Below are positions 10,923 through 17,944 of a DNA stretch of 64,000 nucleotides, one piece after another; position 1 is the first letter of the stretch; every line of letters starts with the position of its first letter. The translations under genes and the position numbers were made by a program. The stretch covers positions 267,513-331,512 of the forward strand of contig CANJLQ010000002.1 in assembly GCA_947475735.1 (NCBI GenBank). The letters run 5' to 3'. This DNA is from Caulobacteraceae bacterium (GTDB lineage: Bacteria > Pseudomonadota > Alphaproteobacteria > Caulobacterales > Caulobacteraceae). A model generated the notes under the pieces. It worked only from the letters and a program-made list of their open reading frames with translations, made no database searches and was not told where the DNA came from.

Positions 10923-11547
10923 GAGCGGCTCGAAAAAGGGCGTCTGGATCGGCGGGGCGCTGGCGCTGGCCGTCCTCGCCGGAGGGACGGTCGGCACCCT
11001 ATACGCCATGGGGGCCGGTCCTTTCAAAGCTGCGTCGCCGGCCGAGGCCGAACAGAGCGAACTGGCTCGGTTCGCCGTCGGCCCGCTGGCCGCCCTGGAG
11101 GCTCCTGCGACCCTGACCCCCGCGCCTGACTATGTGTTCAAGGACAGGGAAGGGACCGATGTCCGCTTCGCCGATCTGCGTGGCAAGGTCGTTCTGGTCA
11201 ATCTGTGGGCCATGTGGTGCGCCCCGTGCCGGACCGAGATGCCGACCATCGCCGCCCTGGCCAGCGCCTATGAGGGGCGAGACCTTGTGGTGCTACCGAT
11301 CAACGTCGACACGGGCGAGGACGCGGTGGCCGACGCGCGGTCCTTCATCGACGTCCACAACCCCCTGCCCTTCTACTCCGACACCCGCTTCCAGCTGCCG
11401 TTCGAGTTCCCCGGCAAGGGCAAGATGCCCCAGACGATCCTGCTGGACCGTCAGGGGCGCATCCGCGCGGCCTTCTCGGGCGAGGCGGACTGGAACAGTG
11501 CCGAGGCCCGCGCCCTGATCGACGCGGTGATGGCCGAGCCTGCTTAG
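10921..11547 (+). CDS. TlpA-family thioredoxin-like protein, membrane anchored
   Basis: A 208-residue thiol-disulfide oxidoreductase of the TlpA/ResA/DsbE type. A single N-terminal membrane segment ([20 protein letters not shown]) anchors it, so the thioredoxin domain faces the periplasm. The active site is WCAPC at residues 99-103, and the cis-proline loop is GKMPQTI. Related proteins reduce cytochrome c apoproteins or cytochrome oxidase copper sites; which applies here is not shown. GGAG seven bases before the ATG supports this start, which overlaps the divergent argH start. The stop codon is immediately followed by tandem 48-bp repeats. Confidence 0.92.
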   Translation: MSGSKKGVWIGGALALAVLAGGTVGTLYAMGAGPFKAASPAEAEQSELARFAVGPLAALEAPATLTPAPDYVFKDREGTDVRFADLRGKVVLVNLWAMWCAPCRTEMPTIAALASAYEGRDLVVLPINVDTGEDAVADARSFIDVHNPLPFYSDTRFQLPFEFPGKGKMPQTILLDRQGRIRAAFSGEADWNSAEARALIDAVMAEPA

Positions 11548-11684
11548 GGCGCTAACGCTCGGCTCGCGGAGCCTCGCTGCTTGAGCGCGGTTCAGGGCGC
11601 TAACGCTCGGCTCGCGGAGCCTCGCTGCTTGAGCGCGGTTCAGGGCGCTAACGCTCGGCTCGCGGAGCCTCGCTGCTTGAGCGC
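11547..11684. repeat. tandem 48-bp hairpin repeats, family C copy 1
   Basis: Three head-to-tail copies of a 48-bp unit begin at 11547, 11595 and 11643; the third is cut at about 42 bases. Each unit holds an inner hairpin GGCTC-GCG-GAGCC and an outer pairing GCGCT/AGCGC. The first two copies are identical. The array begins at the last base of the tlpA-like stop codon. A related array starts directly after the amn stop at 63863. Confidence 0.95.
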
Positions 11685-11693
11685 GGCCTGATC

Positions 11694-12020
11694 TTACGGC
11701 TGCGTCGGCGGCGTCGCGCCCGGACGGCCTTCGGCGGCGGCCTCGGCCTGATTTTCTTCCAGCTTGTCGGCGAGGTTGCCCGCGCCTTCCTCGACGGCCT
11801 GCGCCGCCTTCATGGCGCCGGACTCCAGCACTTCACCGGCGGCGGCGGCCCCTTCCTGAAGCTCCTGACCCGCTTCGGCGGCGGCGGCCTCGGCGTTGTC
11901 GCCGGCGGCGTCGGCCTCGGCGGCGGTCTGGTCCTGCTCAGCCTCGGTGCAGGCGACGACGCCCATCGACAAGGCCGCGACGGCGGACAGGGCAAGGACG
12001 GACGGAAGACGAATGCGCAT
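11694..12020 (-). CDS. Ala/Glu-rich small lipoprotein
   Basis: A 108-residue predicted lipoprotein of unknown function. The signal MRIRLPSVLALSAVAALSMG ends in VVAC, a plausible lipobox. The mature part is almost wholly Ala, Glu, Gly and Gln, and would form amphipathic helices (for example MKAAQAVEEGAGNLADKL), a pattern seen in small stress-related envelope proteins. The ATG at 12020 was chosen over an upstream one because it starts the signal peptide and GGGG precedes it. A sequence resembling an EcfG general-stress promoter lies 37 bases upstream. It converges on the tlpA-like gene with the tandem repeats between. Confidence 0.8.
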   Translation of the reverse strand: MRIRLPSVLALSAVAALSMGVVACTEAEQDQTAAEADAAGDNAEAAAAEAGQELQEGAAAAGEVLESGAMKAAQAVEEGAGNLADKLEENQAEAAAEGRPGATPPTQP

Positions 12021-12056
12021 GATGAACCCCGATAGCGATGTTGAACCTTGGCTGTT

Positions 12057-12081
12057 AACGCGACGACCCGCGTTCGGTTGC
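12057..12081 (-). promoter_or_regulatory. possible EcfG-type stress promoter
   Basis: On the minus strand GCAAC, 16 bases and CGTT lie upstream of the small lipoprotein gene. The alphaproteobacterial EcfG (general stress sigma) consensus is GGAAC-N16/17-CGTT, so one base differs. The -10 element ends 37 bases before the ATG. One mismatch in nine positions is suggestive only. Confidence 0.35.
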
Positions 12082-12165
12082 GCGCCCCGCCCACCTTGGC
12101 CGTAGCGCCCCATTAAGGTTTACGCGGCACTGTGGGGGTTGAACCGCGCGGAGCCGTCCGTTCCC

Positions 12166-12408
12166 ATGCCCATGCCTGTCGAAGCGCTGCACGCCTGTCT
12201 GGCCGAGGCCTTTCCCGACGCCGAGATCGTGATCGACGACCTGGCGGGGGACGGCGACCATTATCGCGCGCGCATCGTCTCGACCGCCTTCGAGGGCCTG
12301 CCCCGGATCAAGCAGCACCAGATGGTCTATGCCGCGCTCAAGGGCCGGATGGGCGGCGAACTGCACGCCCTGGCGCTGGAAACCTCCATCCCGGCCAAGG
12401 GAGACTGA
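12166..12408 (+). CDS. BolA family protein
   Basis: An 80-residue BolA/IbaG-like protein. Family members pair with monothiol CGFS glutaredoxins, holding a [2Fe-2S] cluster or acting in its transfer. The diagnostic block RIKQHQMVYAALKG contains the conserved His that can ligate the cluster, and HALALET is the second family motif. An ATG at 12172 or a TTG at 12139 are alternative starts. It lies three bases before the aldo/keto-reductase-like gene and about 1 kb before the glutaredoxin gene, all on the same strand, so a BolA-Grx4 partnership is well supported by position. Confidence 0.92.
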   Translation: MPMPVEALHACLAEAFPDAEIVIDDLAGDGDHYRARIVSTAFEGLPRIKQHQMVYAALKGRMGGELHALALETSIPAKGD

Positions 12409-12410
12409 CG

Positions 12411-13328
12411 ATGCGCTATCGCCCCTTCGGCGCCTCCGGCGGCGCCGTCTCCAGCCTGACGCTCAGCCTGGGCACCGACGCCCTGGCGCGCGGCGTCGAG
12501 GCGGCCAACGATCTGATCTATGCGGCGCTGGAAGCCGGCATCAACGCCTACCGCCTGGAAACGGCCGACCCGGTCCTCGCCGAGGTGCTGGGCCAGGCCC
12601 TGTCCAACGTCGAGCGCAAGCTGCTCTACGTCAGCCTGCAACTGGGAGCCGGAGACGGGCGCAAGGGCTCGGCCCGCGATTTCTCGGCCGAGGGGCTGAC
12701 CGGGGCCATCGATCGGTGCCTGCACGTCTCGGGTCTGGGCTGGTTCGATCTGGCGATCCTGGAAGAGCCGGGCGAACACGAACTGTCCCAGGAATCCCTG
12801 GCCGCGCTCAAGGCGCTCCGGGCCACCGAGCGGGTCAAGTATCTGGGGGTGTCGGGCGATGGCGAGGTGATGGACGCCTATGTCTCGACCGGGGCCTTCG
12901 ACGTCCTGGCGACGCCCTTCCATGTCAACGTGGACTGGCGGGTGCGCAGCCGGATGCGGGCGGCGCGCGAGCAGGACATGGTCATCCTGGCCTACGACTA
13001 CTTCCCCGAGGCCCTGAACACCGAGAAGAAGGCCGCCACGGCGCATCAGCCGGTCAAGAAGGGCCTGTTCGGGTTCGGCGGCGCCAAGCCCGAGCGACCC
13101 AAGGATGACCCGCTGGCCGGGGCCGGGACCTTCGCCTTCCTGCACCGCACGCCGCACTGGACGGCCGAGGCGATCTGTCTGGCCCACGCCATGACCGACC
13201 CGAACGTCGCCAGCGTCCTGATCCGCGCCGACACCGCCGATCGCCTTGCCATGCTGGCCGCCGTGCCCGAGCGAGACATGCCCCCCGGCCTGTCCGCCCA
13301 GATCGAGATGGCCAGGGTCGCGGCCTAG
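12411..13328 (+). CDS. aldo/keto-reductase-like protein with lost catalytic tetrad
   Basis: A 305-residue protein with the frame of an aldo/keto reductase: RPFGASGGAVSSLTLSLG at the N-terminus, AGINAYRLETAD, WFDLAILEEPG, and RVKYLGVSGDGEV in the barrel. The residues expected to form the Asp-Tyr-Lys-His tetrad are changed. The Asp position is Glu in ETAD, the Tyr segment is missing, the Lys position is Gln in LQLG, and the His position is Glu in ILEEPG. It is therefore unlikely to be an active reductase. A charged insert (residues about 205-235) is rich in Lys and Pro. It sits three bases after bolA and 98 bases before grxD, so a role connected with iron-sulfur handling is an inference. Confidence 0.85.
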   Translation: MRYRPFGASGGAVSSLTLSLGTDALARGVEAANDLIYAALEAGINAYRLETADPVLAEVLGQALSNVERKLLYVSLQLGAGDGRKGSARDFSAEGLTGAIDRCLHVSGLGWFDLAILEEPGEHELSQESLAALKALRATERVKYLGVSGDGEVMDAYVSTGAFDVLATPFHVNVDWRVRSRMRAAREQDMVILAYDYFPEALNTEKKAATAHQPVKKGLFGFGGAKPERPKDDPLAGAGTFAFLHRTPHWTAEAICLAHAMTDPNVASVLIRADTADRLAMLAAVPERDMPPGLSAQIEMARVAA

Positions 13329-13426
13329 GCGTCACGACCTGCGGCCCTCGGCTTCGTGATCCGGCGCGACCTTGACCCCGGCCACGTCGGCACCTAGCTG
13401 ACGCGCTGAACGAAAGGCGTCCTCCC

Positions 13427-13786
13427 GTGTCCGACACCGCTCTCGAAACCGCTGCCGATCCGATCCACGCCTTCATCGCCCAAGCGGTGACCGACCACCC
13501 GGTCGTACTGTTCATGAAAGGCACACCGGACGCGCCGCGCTGCGGCTTCTCCTCGCTGGTGGTCCAGATCCTGGATCAGGTCGGGGTCGAGTTCGTCGGC
13601 GTCGACGTGCTTCAGGACGACGGCCTGCGCGACGGCATCAAGGCTTTCACCGACTGGCCCACCATCCCCCAGCTGTATGTGAAGGGCGAGTTCGTCGGGG
13701 GCTCCGACATCGTGCGTGAGATGTTCCAGGCCGGCGAGCTGCAGGCCCTGATGTCCGAAAAGGGCGTTCCGACCGCCCAGGGCTGA
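13427..13786 (+). CDS. grxD: monothiol glutaredoxin, Grx4 type
   Basis: A 119-residue CGFS-type glutaredoxin that carries and transfers [2Fe-2S] clusters with glutathione and BolA. The active site CGFS is at residues 39-42, preceded by the glutathione-binding Lys31 in FMKGTPD. WPTIPQLYVKGEFVGGSDIV is the family's cis-Pro/GSH-binding stretch. It begins with GTG; AAAGG lies about 10 bases upstream. The thioesterase gene follows after three bases, so the two are probably translated from one message. Confidence 0.96.
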   Translation: MSDTALETAADPIHAFIAQAVTDHPVVLFMKGTPDAPRCGFSSLVVQILDQVGVEFVGVDVLQDDGLRDGIKAFTDWPTIPQLYVKGEFVGGSDIVREMFQAGELQALMSEKGVPTAQG

Positions 13787-13789
13787 CCC

Positions 13790-14215
13790 GTGGCGCGCAA
13801 GACCCTGGAGCCCCGCACCGACCGCGAGGTCTTCGACGTGCCCCTGGTCATCCGGCCCGAGCACATCGACGACAACGGGCACGTCAACAATGTCGTCTAT
13901 GTCGGCTGGCTTCAGGATGTCGGCACGGCGCACTGGAACGCGCGCTTCGACGCCGCGACCCGGGCGAGGTGGTCGTGGGTCGCCCTGCGGCATGAGATCG
14001 ACTACCTGCGCGCCCTTATGCCCAACTCGACCGCCATCGCCCGCACCTGGGTCGGCGATCCGCAAGGTCCCCGGTTCGCCCGCTACGTCCGCATCGAGGA
14101 CGGGGAGGGTCGGCTGTGCGCCCAGGGGGTCTCGGAGTGGTGCCTGGTCGACGCCGCGACCATGCGCCCCACGCGGATTCCCGCCGACATGCTGCCGACC
14201 TTCGAACGCCGTTAA
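13790..14215 (+). CDS. acyl-CoA thioesterase, 4HBT hotdog family
   Basis: A 141-residue hotdog-fold thioesterase. The signature HIDDNGHVNNVVYVGWLQD (residues 25-43) contains the catalytic Asp of 4-hydroxybenzoyl-CoA/YbgC-type enzymes and the Asn-Asn-Tyr stretch that builds the active site. It hydrolyses an acyl-CoA or acyl-ACP whose identity cannot be read from sequence. It starts with GTG three bases after grxD and ends the bolA-AKR-grxD run. Confidence 0.9.
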   Translation: MARKTLEPRTDREVFDVPLVIRPEHIDDNGHVNNVVYVGWLQDVGTAHWNARFDAATRARWSWVALRHEIDYLRALMPNSTAIARTWVGDPQGPRFARYVRIEDGEGRLCAQGVSEWCLVDAATMRPTRIPADMLPTFERR

Positions 14216-14406
14216 CCCACCGCGAAAAATTGGCCGCGCGCGCTAGCGCCCAGCCTGTTAAGCTAGAAGCCTTCGCAGGAGCTGGCTCGTTGCATCGAGC
14301 GCCCTCCGTCTCGGCCCGTTCGACCCTCGACACGTTCGACCCTCGACACGTCCGGCCGGGTACGGCTCTCGCCCCGAGAGTCTCCGGATCACCTGAAGGG
14401 CCGGCC

Positions 14407-15474
14407 ATGGCTGCCCACCCGCCCTTGCATCCCGACGGTCCGCTGGCCCTGGCGCTGGCTGTCGTCAGCTCGTCCACAGCTCCGCTGCTTCTGCTGGACC
14501 AGACATTGAAGGTGGTCGCCGCCAGCACATCCTTCTGCCGAACCTTCGACATCGATCCGGACCGCATCGTGGATCGCTTTCTGGGCGAGGTCGGCACAGG
14601 GGAATGGAACAAACCCCAGCTGCGGGTCCTGCTCGAAGCGACCGCCAGTGGCAGCGCCGGCATCGATGCCTATGAGATGGATCTGAAGGGTCCGCTTCGC
14701 GGCGTGCGAAAGCTGGTCATCAATGCCCAGCGCCTCAACTACGACGTCGACCAGCCTGTGCGGCTGCTGGTGACCGTCGAGGATGTCACCGCTGCCCGGG
14801 CGGACGACAAGCTGCGCGACGACCTGCTGCGCGAAAAGGGCGTCCTGCTGCAGGAGCTTCAGCACCGGGTCGCCAACAGCCTGCAGATCATCGCCAGTGT
14901 CATCCTGCAAAGCGCGCGCCGGACCCAGTCCGACGAAACCCGGCTGCAGCTGAGGGATGCCCACAACCGGGTCATGTCGGTCGCGGCCCTGCAACAACAG
15001 CTGGCGGCGTCGCGGCTGGGCGCGGTCGAGCTGGCCCCCTACTTCACACAACTGTGCAAGAGCATCGCCGCCTCGATGATTCAGGACCCGACGCGGCTGT
15101 CGCTCCGGGTCGAGGCGGATGAGAGCGCGGCCGATGCCGACGTCTCCGTCAGCCTGGGGCTGATCGTGACCGAGCTGGTGATCAATGCGCTCAAACACGC
15201 CTTCCCCGGCGGCCGATCCGGCAAGATCGTCGTCGGCTATGAGGCGCAGGGACCCAACTGGACGCTCTCGGTGCGCGACGACGGCGTCGGAATGCCCAAG
15301 GACGCCGCCAGCGCCACGCCGGGTCTGGGCACCAGCATCGTCGAGGCCCTGGCAAAACAGCTGCACGCGAGGATCCAGGTCGAGGGTCAACACCCCGGCA
15401 CGCGCGTGTCGGTGATCCACAATCAGCTAGAGGCGGTCGAGAACCCCCCACTCAGCGCCAGCGGCGCGGCCTAG
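14407..15474 (+). CDS. PAS-containing sensor histidine kinase, HisKA_2 type
   Basis: A 355-residue soluble kinase without membrane segments. An N-terminal PAS-like domain (about 22-130, ending VTVEDVTAARADD) precedes the phosphoacceptor block LLQELQHRVANSLQIIASVI with His153. This matches the HisKA_2/HWE-related families rather than classical HisKA. The ATPase has the N-box LIVTELVINALKHAF and the G-box VRDDGVGMP. In alphaproteobacteria such kinases often feed general-stress or light/oxygen responses; its partner is not in the window. The ATG at 14407 was preferred over a much earlier in-frame one because the PAS domain begins here. Its stop codon interlocks with that of the next, convergent gene. 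Confidence 0.9.
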   Translation: MAAHPPLHPDGPLALALAVVSSSTAPLLLLDQTLKVVAASTSFCRTFDIDPDRIVDRFLGEVGTGEWNKPQLRVLLEATASGSAGIDAYEMDLKGPLRGVRKLVINAQRLNYDVDQPVRLLVTVEDVTAARADDKLRDDLLREKGVLLQELQHRVANSLQIIASVILQSARRTQSDETRLQLRDAHNRVMSVAALQQQLAASRLGAVELAPYFTQLCKSIAASMIQDPTRLSLRVEADESAADADVSVSLGLIVTELVINALKHAFPGGRSGKIVVGYEAQGPNWTLSVRDDGVGMPKDAASATPGLGTSIVEALAKQLHARIQVEGQHPGTRVSVIHNQLEAVENPPLSASGAA

Positions 15475-15854
15475 ATCGAGGGGGGCAGCTGGTAGGGGTT
15501 GTTCACCTGGACGCGCGATCCGGGGGTCAGACCCAGTTCTTCGAACGACCAGATGATCTCGACCCCATCGGCCATCGGGCGATCGCAGCGATCCTCGTCG
15601 ATGCGACGCAGGGTGATGGTCGAGCCGTCGCCAGCGCGGTTCACGACGGGGGTCAGATCGTCCTTGTCCGTGCAGCCGTTCGAGCTGACCCAGAAGACGG
15701 CCAGATCACGAGTGATGGCGGCGGCGTGGATCGGCTCGATCTGGCCGGGCATGGCGACGACGCGCGCGCTATCGTCCCCGCGCGGAAAAAGGGCGCAGGC
15801 GGACGTCGCCAGGGCGGCGGCGGCGATCAGGCAAAGTGAGCGGATGGAAGCCAT
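15471..15854 (-). CDS. small lipoprotein, unknown function
   Basis: A 127-residue predicted lipoprotein with signal MASIRSLCLIAAAALATSAC and lipid-modified Cys20. The mature domain has two further cysteines (NGCTDKDD and EDRCDRP) that could form a disulfide, and an ordered-looking core including LAVFWVSSNGC and IIWSFEELGL. The family is not recognised. Its stop codon overlaps the kinase stop on the other strand within CTAG at 15471-15474. Confidence 0.82.
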   Translation of the reverse strand: MASIRSLCLIAAAALATSACALFPRGDDSARVVAMPGQIEPIHAAAITRDLAVFWVSSNGCTDKDDLTPVVNRAGDGSTITLRRIDEDRCDRPMADGVEIIWSFEELGLTPGSRVQVNNPYQLPPSI

Positions 15855-15933
15855 GCCGCCGATCCTTCAGAGAACAGCCAGAGACCGATAGTCCCCCAAT
15901 TCGGTCCGGGGCGCACCTGATATTCTGTTAACG

Positions 15934-17016
15934 TCAGCCGGGCAGGTCGAGGCGGTGCAATTCGACCCCGATGCCGATCACGGCGATCCCGTCGGCATGG
16001 CGGACCACCCGGACCTTATTGACCGCATTGCCCATCTGGACCGGAGCCCAGGTCGCGCCGCCGTCGCGGGTCTCGAACCCGTTGGGCACGGCCCCGATCC
16101 AGCCCCGGTTCTCGTCGATGAAGCCGATTCCGAACTCCCGCACCGCCGCGTTATCGACCAGGGGCATCTCGGACCAGGTCAGGCCCCCGTCCGTCGTCTT
16201 GGCGAAGACCCGGGCCGACACCGTGGTGTCGGGGTTGTAGCTCTGGACCGTGACGTAGCCGGTCGTCTCGGTCGGGAAGCTCATCTTCCAGGTCAGTTCG
16301 AAGGGGCGGGTGCCTTCGTAAACGCGGCTCCAACTGCGCCCGCCGTCGCCGGTCCTCAGGATCAGAGCGCGGGACTGGGCCACGTCGGTGTCGGTGGCGC
16401 CGCAGATGAAGCCGATGCGCTCGTCGACGAAATGCACGTCCAGGATCATGGCCGTCAGGGCCGACAGGTCCTCCGACGTCCAGGTCTCGCCGCCATCGCG
16501 CGAGGTGGCCAGCAGCGCCGGCCCACCGACCCGCCCGCCGGCCCGGACGGTCACACGGTTCTCCAGCACCCCGGCGTTGATGAACTGGGTCTTCAGCACA
16601 TCGATGGCGCAGATGCCCGTGACCGCCGGCCCGTCGATCGTGATCGCCTCCCAGGAGGCCCCGCCGTCGCGCGTCCGGTACAGGGGCACCGCGTCCGTGA
16701 CGCCCGGGAAGTAATCAGGGCCGATGTTGCCGAGGAAGCCCAGATCCTTGTCCACGAACCCCAGCGCCCGGACGAAGGTGCCGGGCCGATCCAGCTGTTT
16801 CGTCCAGGTCTGGCCGCCGTCCGTCGTCTTGAACAGCTTGCCCGCGCCGTTGCCGTACCAGCCGGTCAGGGCGTCGACGAAGACCACGTCGTCCTGCTTG
16901 CCGCGATAGGGCTCGGTCGGCAGCTTGACCCAGGCAGGCTCGGTCCCCTGCGCCCACGCCAGACCCGGCAATGCCCCCGCTGCGGCCCCCGCCACCAACA
17001 CCTGTCTGCGATCCAT
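15934..17016 (-). CDS. exported YCF48/BNR-like beta-propeller protein
   Basis: A 360-residue protein with repeated blades of the form TxDGGxTW: FKTTDGGQTWTK, YRTRDGGASWEA, ATSRDGGETWTS, LRTGDGGRSWSR, AKTTDGGLTWSE and FETRDGGATWAP. This is the pattern of YCF48 (photosystem II assembly factor-like) and sortilin-type propellers. The N-terminus MDRRQVLVAGAAAGALPG carries a twin-arginine-like signal and ends WAQG, so it is exported. GGGGAGG lies six bases before the ATG at 17016; ATG 17019 is adjacent. The role outside photosynthetic organisms is not known. Confidence 0.88.
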   Translation of the reverse strand: MDRRQVLVAGAAAGALPGLAWAQGTEPAWVKLPTEPYRGKQDDVVFVDALTGWYGNGAGKLFKTTDGGQTWTKQLDRPGTFVRALGFVDKDLGFLGNIGPDYFPGVTDAVPLYRTRDGGASWEAITIDGPAVTGICAIDVLKTQFINAGVLENRVTVRAGGRVGGPALLATSRDGGETWTSEDLSALTAMILDVHFVDERIGFICGATDTDVAQSRALILRTGDGGRSWSRVYEGTRPFELTWKMSFPTETTGYVTVQSYNPDTTVSARVFAKTTDGGLTWSEMPLVDNAAVREFGIGFIDENRGWIGAVPNGFETRDGGATWAPVQMGNAVNKVRVVRHADGIAVIGIGVELHRLDLPG

Positions 17017-17079
17017 CATCCGCCTCCCCAAGGATGCGATATGGAAAGCGTCTTTTACATCGTCACGCAAGGGGAAACG

Positions 17080-17106
17080 AAAAAGGCCCCGGATCGCTCC
17101 GGGGCC
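17080..17106 (-). terminator. intrinsic terminator of rpsD
   Basis: On the minus strand GGCCCCGG, a six-base loop and CCGGGGCC (17085-17106) are followed by TTTTT. The eight-pair GC stem plus U-tract is a textbook intrinsic terminator, 54 bases after the rpsD stop. Confidence 0.88.
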
Positions 17107-17159
17107 TCTTTGATCTTGCGCTCAAGCAGCGAGGAACCGCGTTCCGAGCGGTAGCGCCC

Positions 17160-17777
17160 TTACGAGGAGTAGTATTCCACGACCAGGTTCGGCTCCATCT
17201 TCACCGGATAGGGCACGTCGGCCAGTTCCGGGACGCGGACGTAGCGGACCGAGAAGCCGCGGTCGCCGAGCTCCAGGTAGTCGGGGATATCGCGTTCCGA
17301 CGACTGCTGGGCCTCGAGCACCAGCGCCATGGCGCGGGACTTCTCCTTGACCTCGATCACCTGGCCAGGCTTGACCCGGTAGGAGCCGATGTCGACCTTC
17401 TTGCCGTCGACGGTCACGTGGCCGTGGCTCACGAACTGGCGGGCGGCCCAGACGGTCGGGACGAACTTGGCACGGTAGACGATGGCGTCCAGGCGCGATT
17501 CCAAGAGGCCGATCAGGTTCTCGGAGCTGTTGCCCTTGCGGCGCGTGGCTTCGTCATAGATCGACGAGAACTGCTTTTCGGTGATGTTGCCGTAGTAGCC
17601 CTTCAGCTTCTGCTTGGCCTTCAGCTGCAGGCCGAAGTCCGAGACTTTCGACTTGCGACGCTGGCCGTGCTGGCCGGGGCCGTAGCTGCGCTTGTTGACG
17701 GGGGACTTGGAGCGACCCCACAGGTTTTCACCCATGGCGCGGTCGATCTTGTACTTGGCGCTGTGGCGCTTGGACAT
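17160..17777 (-). CDS. rpsD: 30S ribosomal protein S4
   Basis: A 205-residue primary 16S rRNA-binding protein of the small subunit. The N-terminus [22 protein letters not shown] and the S4 RNA-binding domain ([32 protein letters not shown], near residues 95-130) are characteristic. The zinc-free form without N-terminal cysteines is used. It is a single-gene transcription unit: a candidate promoter lies at 17902-17930, the leader contains an eight-pair hairpin, and a strong terminator follows. In many bacteria S4 represses its own operon. Confidence 0.98.
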   Translation of the reverse strand: MSKRHSAKYKIDRAMGENLWGRSKSPVNKRSYGPGQHGQRRKSKVSDFGLQLKAKQKLKGYYGNITEKQFSSIYDEATRRKGNSSENLIGLLESRLDAIVYRAKFVPTVWAARQFVSHGHVTVDGKKVDIGSYRVKPGQVIEVKEKSRAMALVLEAQQSSERDIPDYLELGDRGFSVRYVRVPELADVPYPVKMEPNLVVEYYSS

Positions 17778-17805
17778 TCTGGTCTCTTCAAAATGATGCG
17801 GCCCG

Positions 17806-17827
17806 GTCCCTCCCCAGATGGAGGGAC
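17806..17827 (-). promoter_or_regulatory. hairpin in the rpsD leader
   Basis: GTCCCTCC and GGAGGGAC pair perfectly around a six-base loop, about 29 bases upstream of the rpsD ATG. It lacks a U-tract, so it is not a terminator. Autoregulation by S4 is one possible use, but the fold does not by itself show it. Confidence 0.4.
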
Positions 17828-17901
17828 GATCTCAACGGCGGTACACGCATCGTCCGTAGTGATTTCGCGCGGCGGACAGGGCCCGGCGCGGGAAAGCGGG
17901 C

Positions 17902-17930
17902 CTTATGACGGCCCGCCCCCCTCAGGTCAA
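17902..17930 (-). promoter_or_regulatory. candidate rpsD promoter
   Basis: On the minus strand TTGACC (17925-17930) and CATAAG (17902-17907) are separated by exactly 17 bases, about 125 bases upstream of rpsD. The -35 matches the housekeeping consensus well; the -10 is a weak match. Confidence 0.4.
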
Positions 17931-17944
17931 GCCGACAGGCCCGA

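Noticed and set aside
11547..11684. Possible CRISPR array
   Set aside because: The 48-bp units are directly adjacent with no unique spacers, and no cas genes are present.
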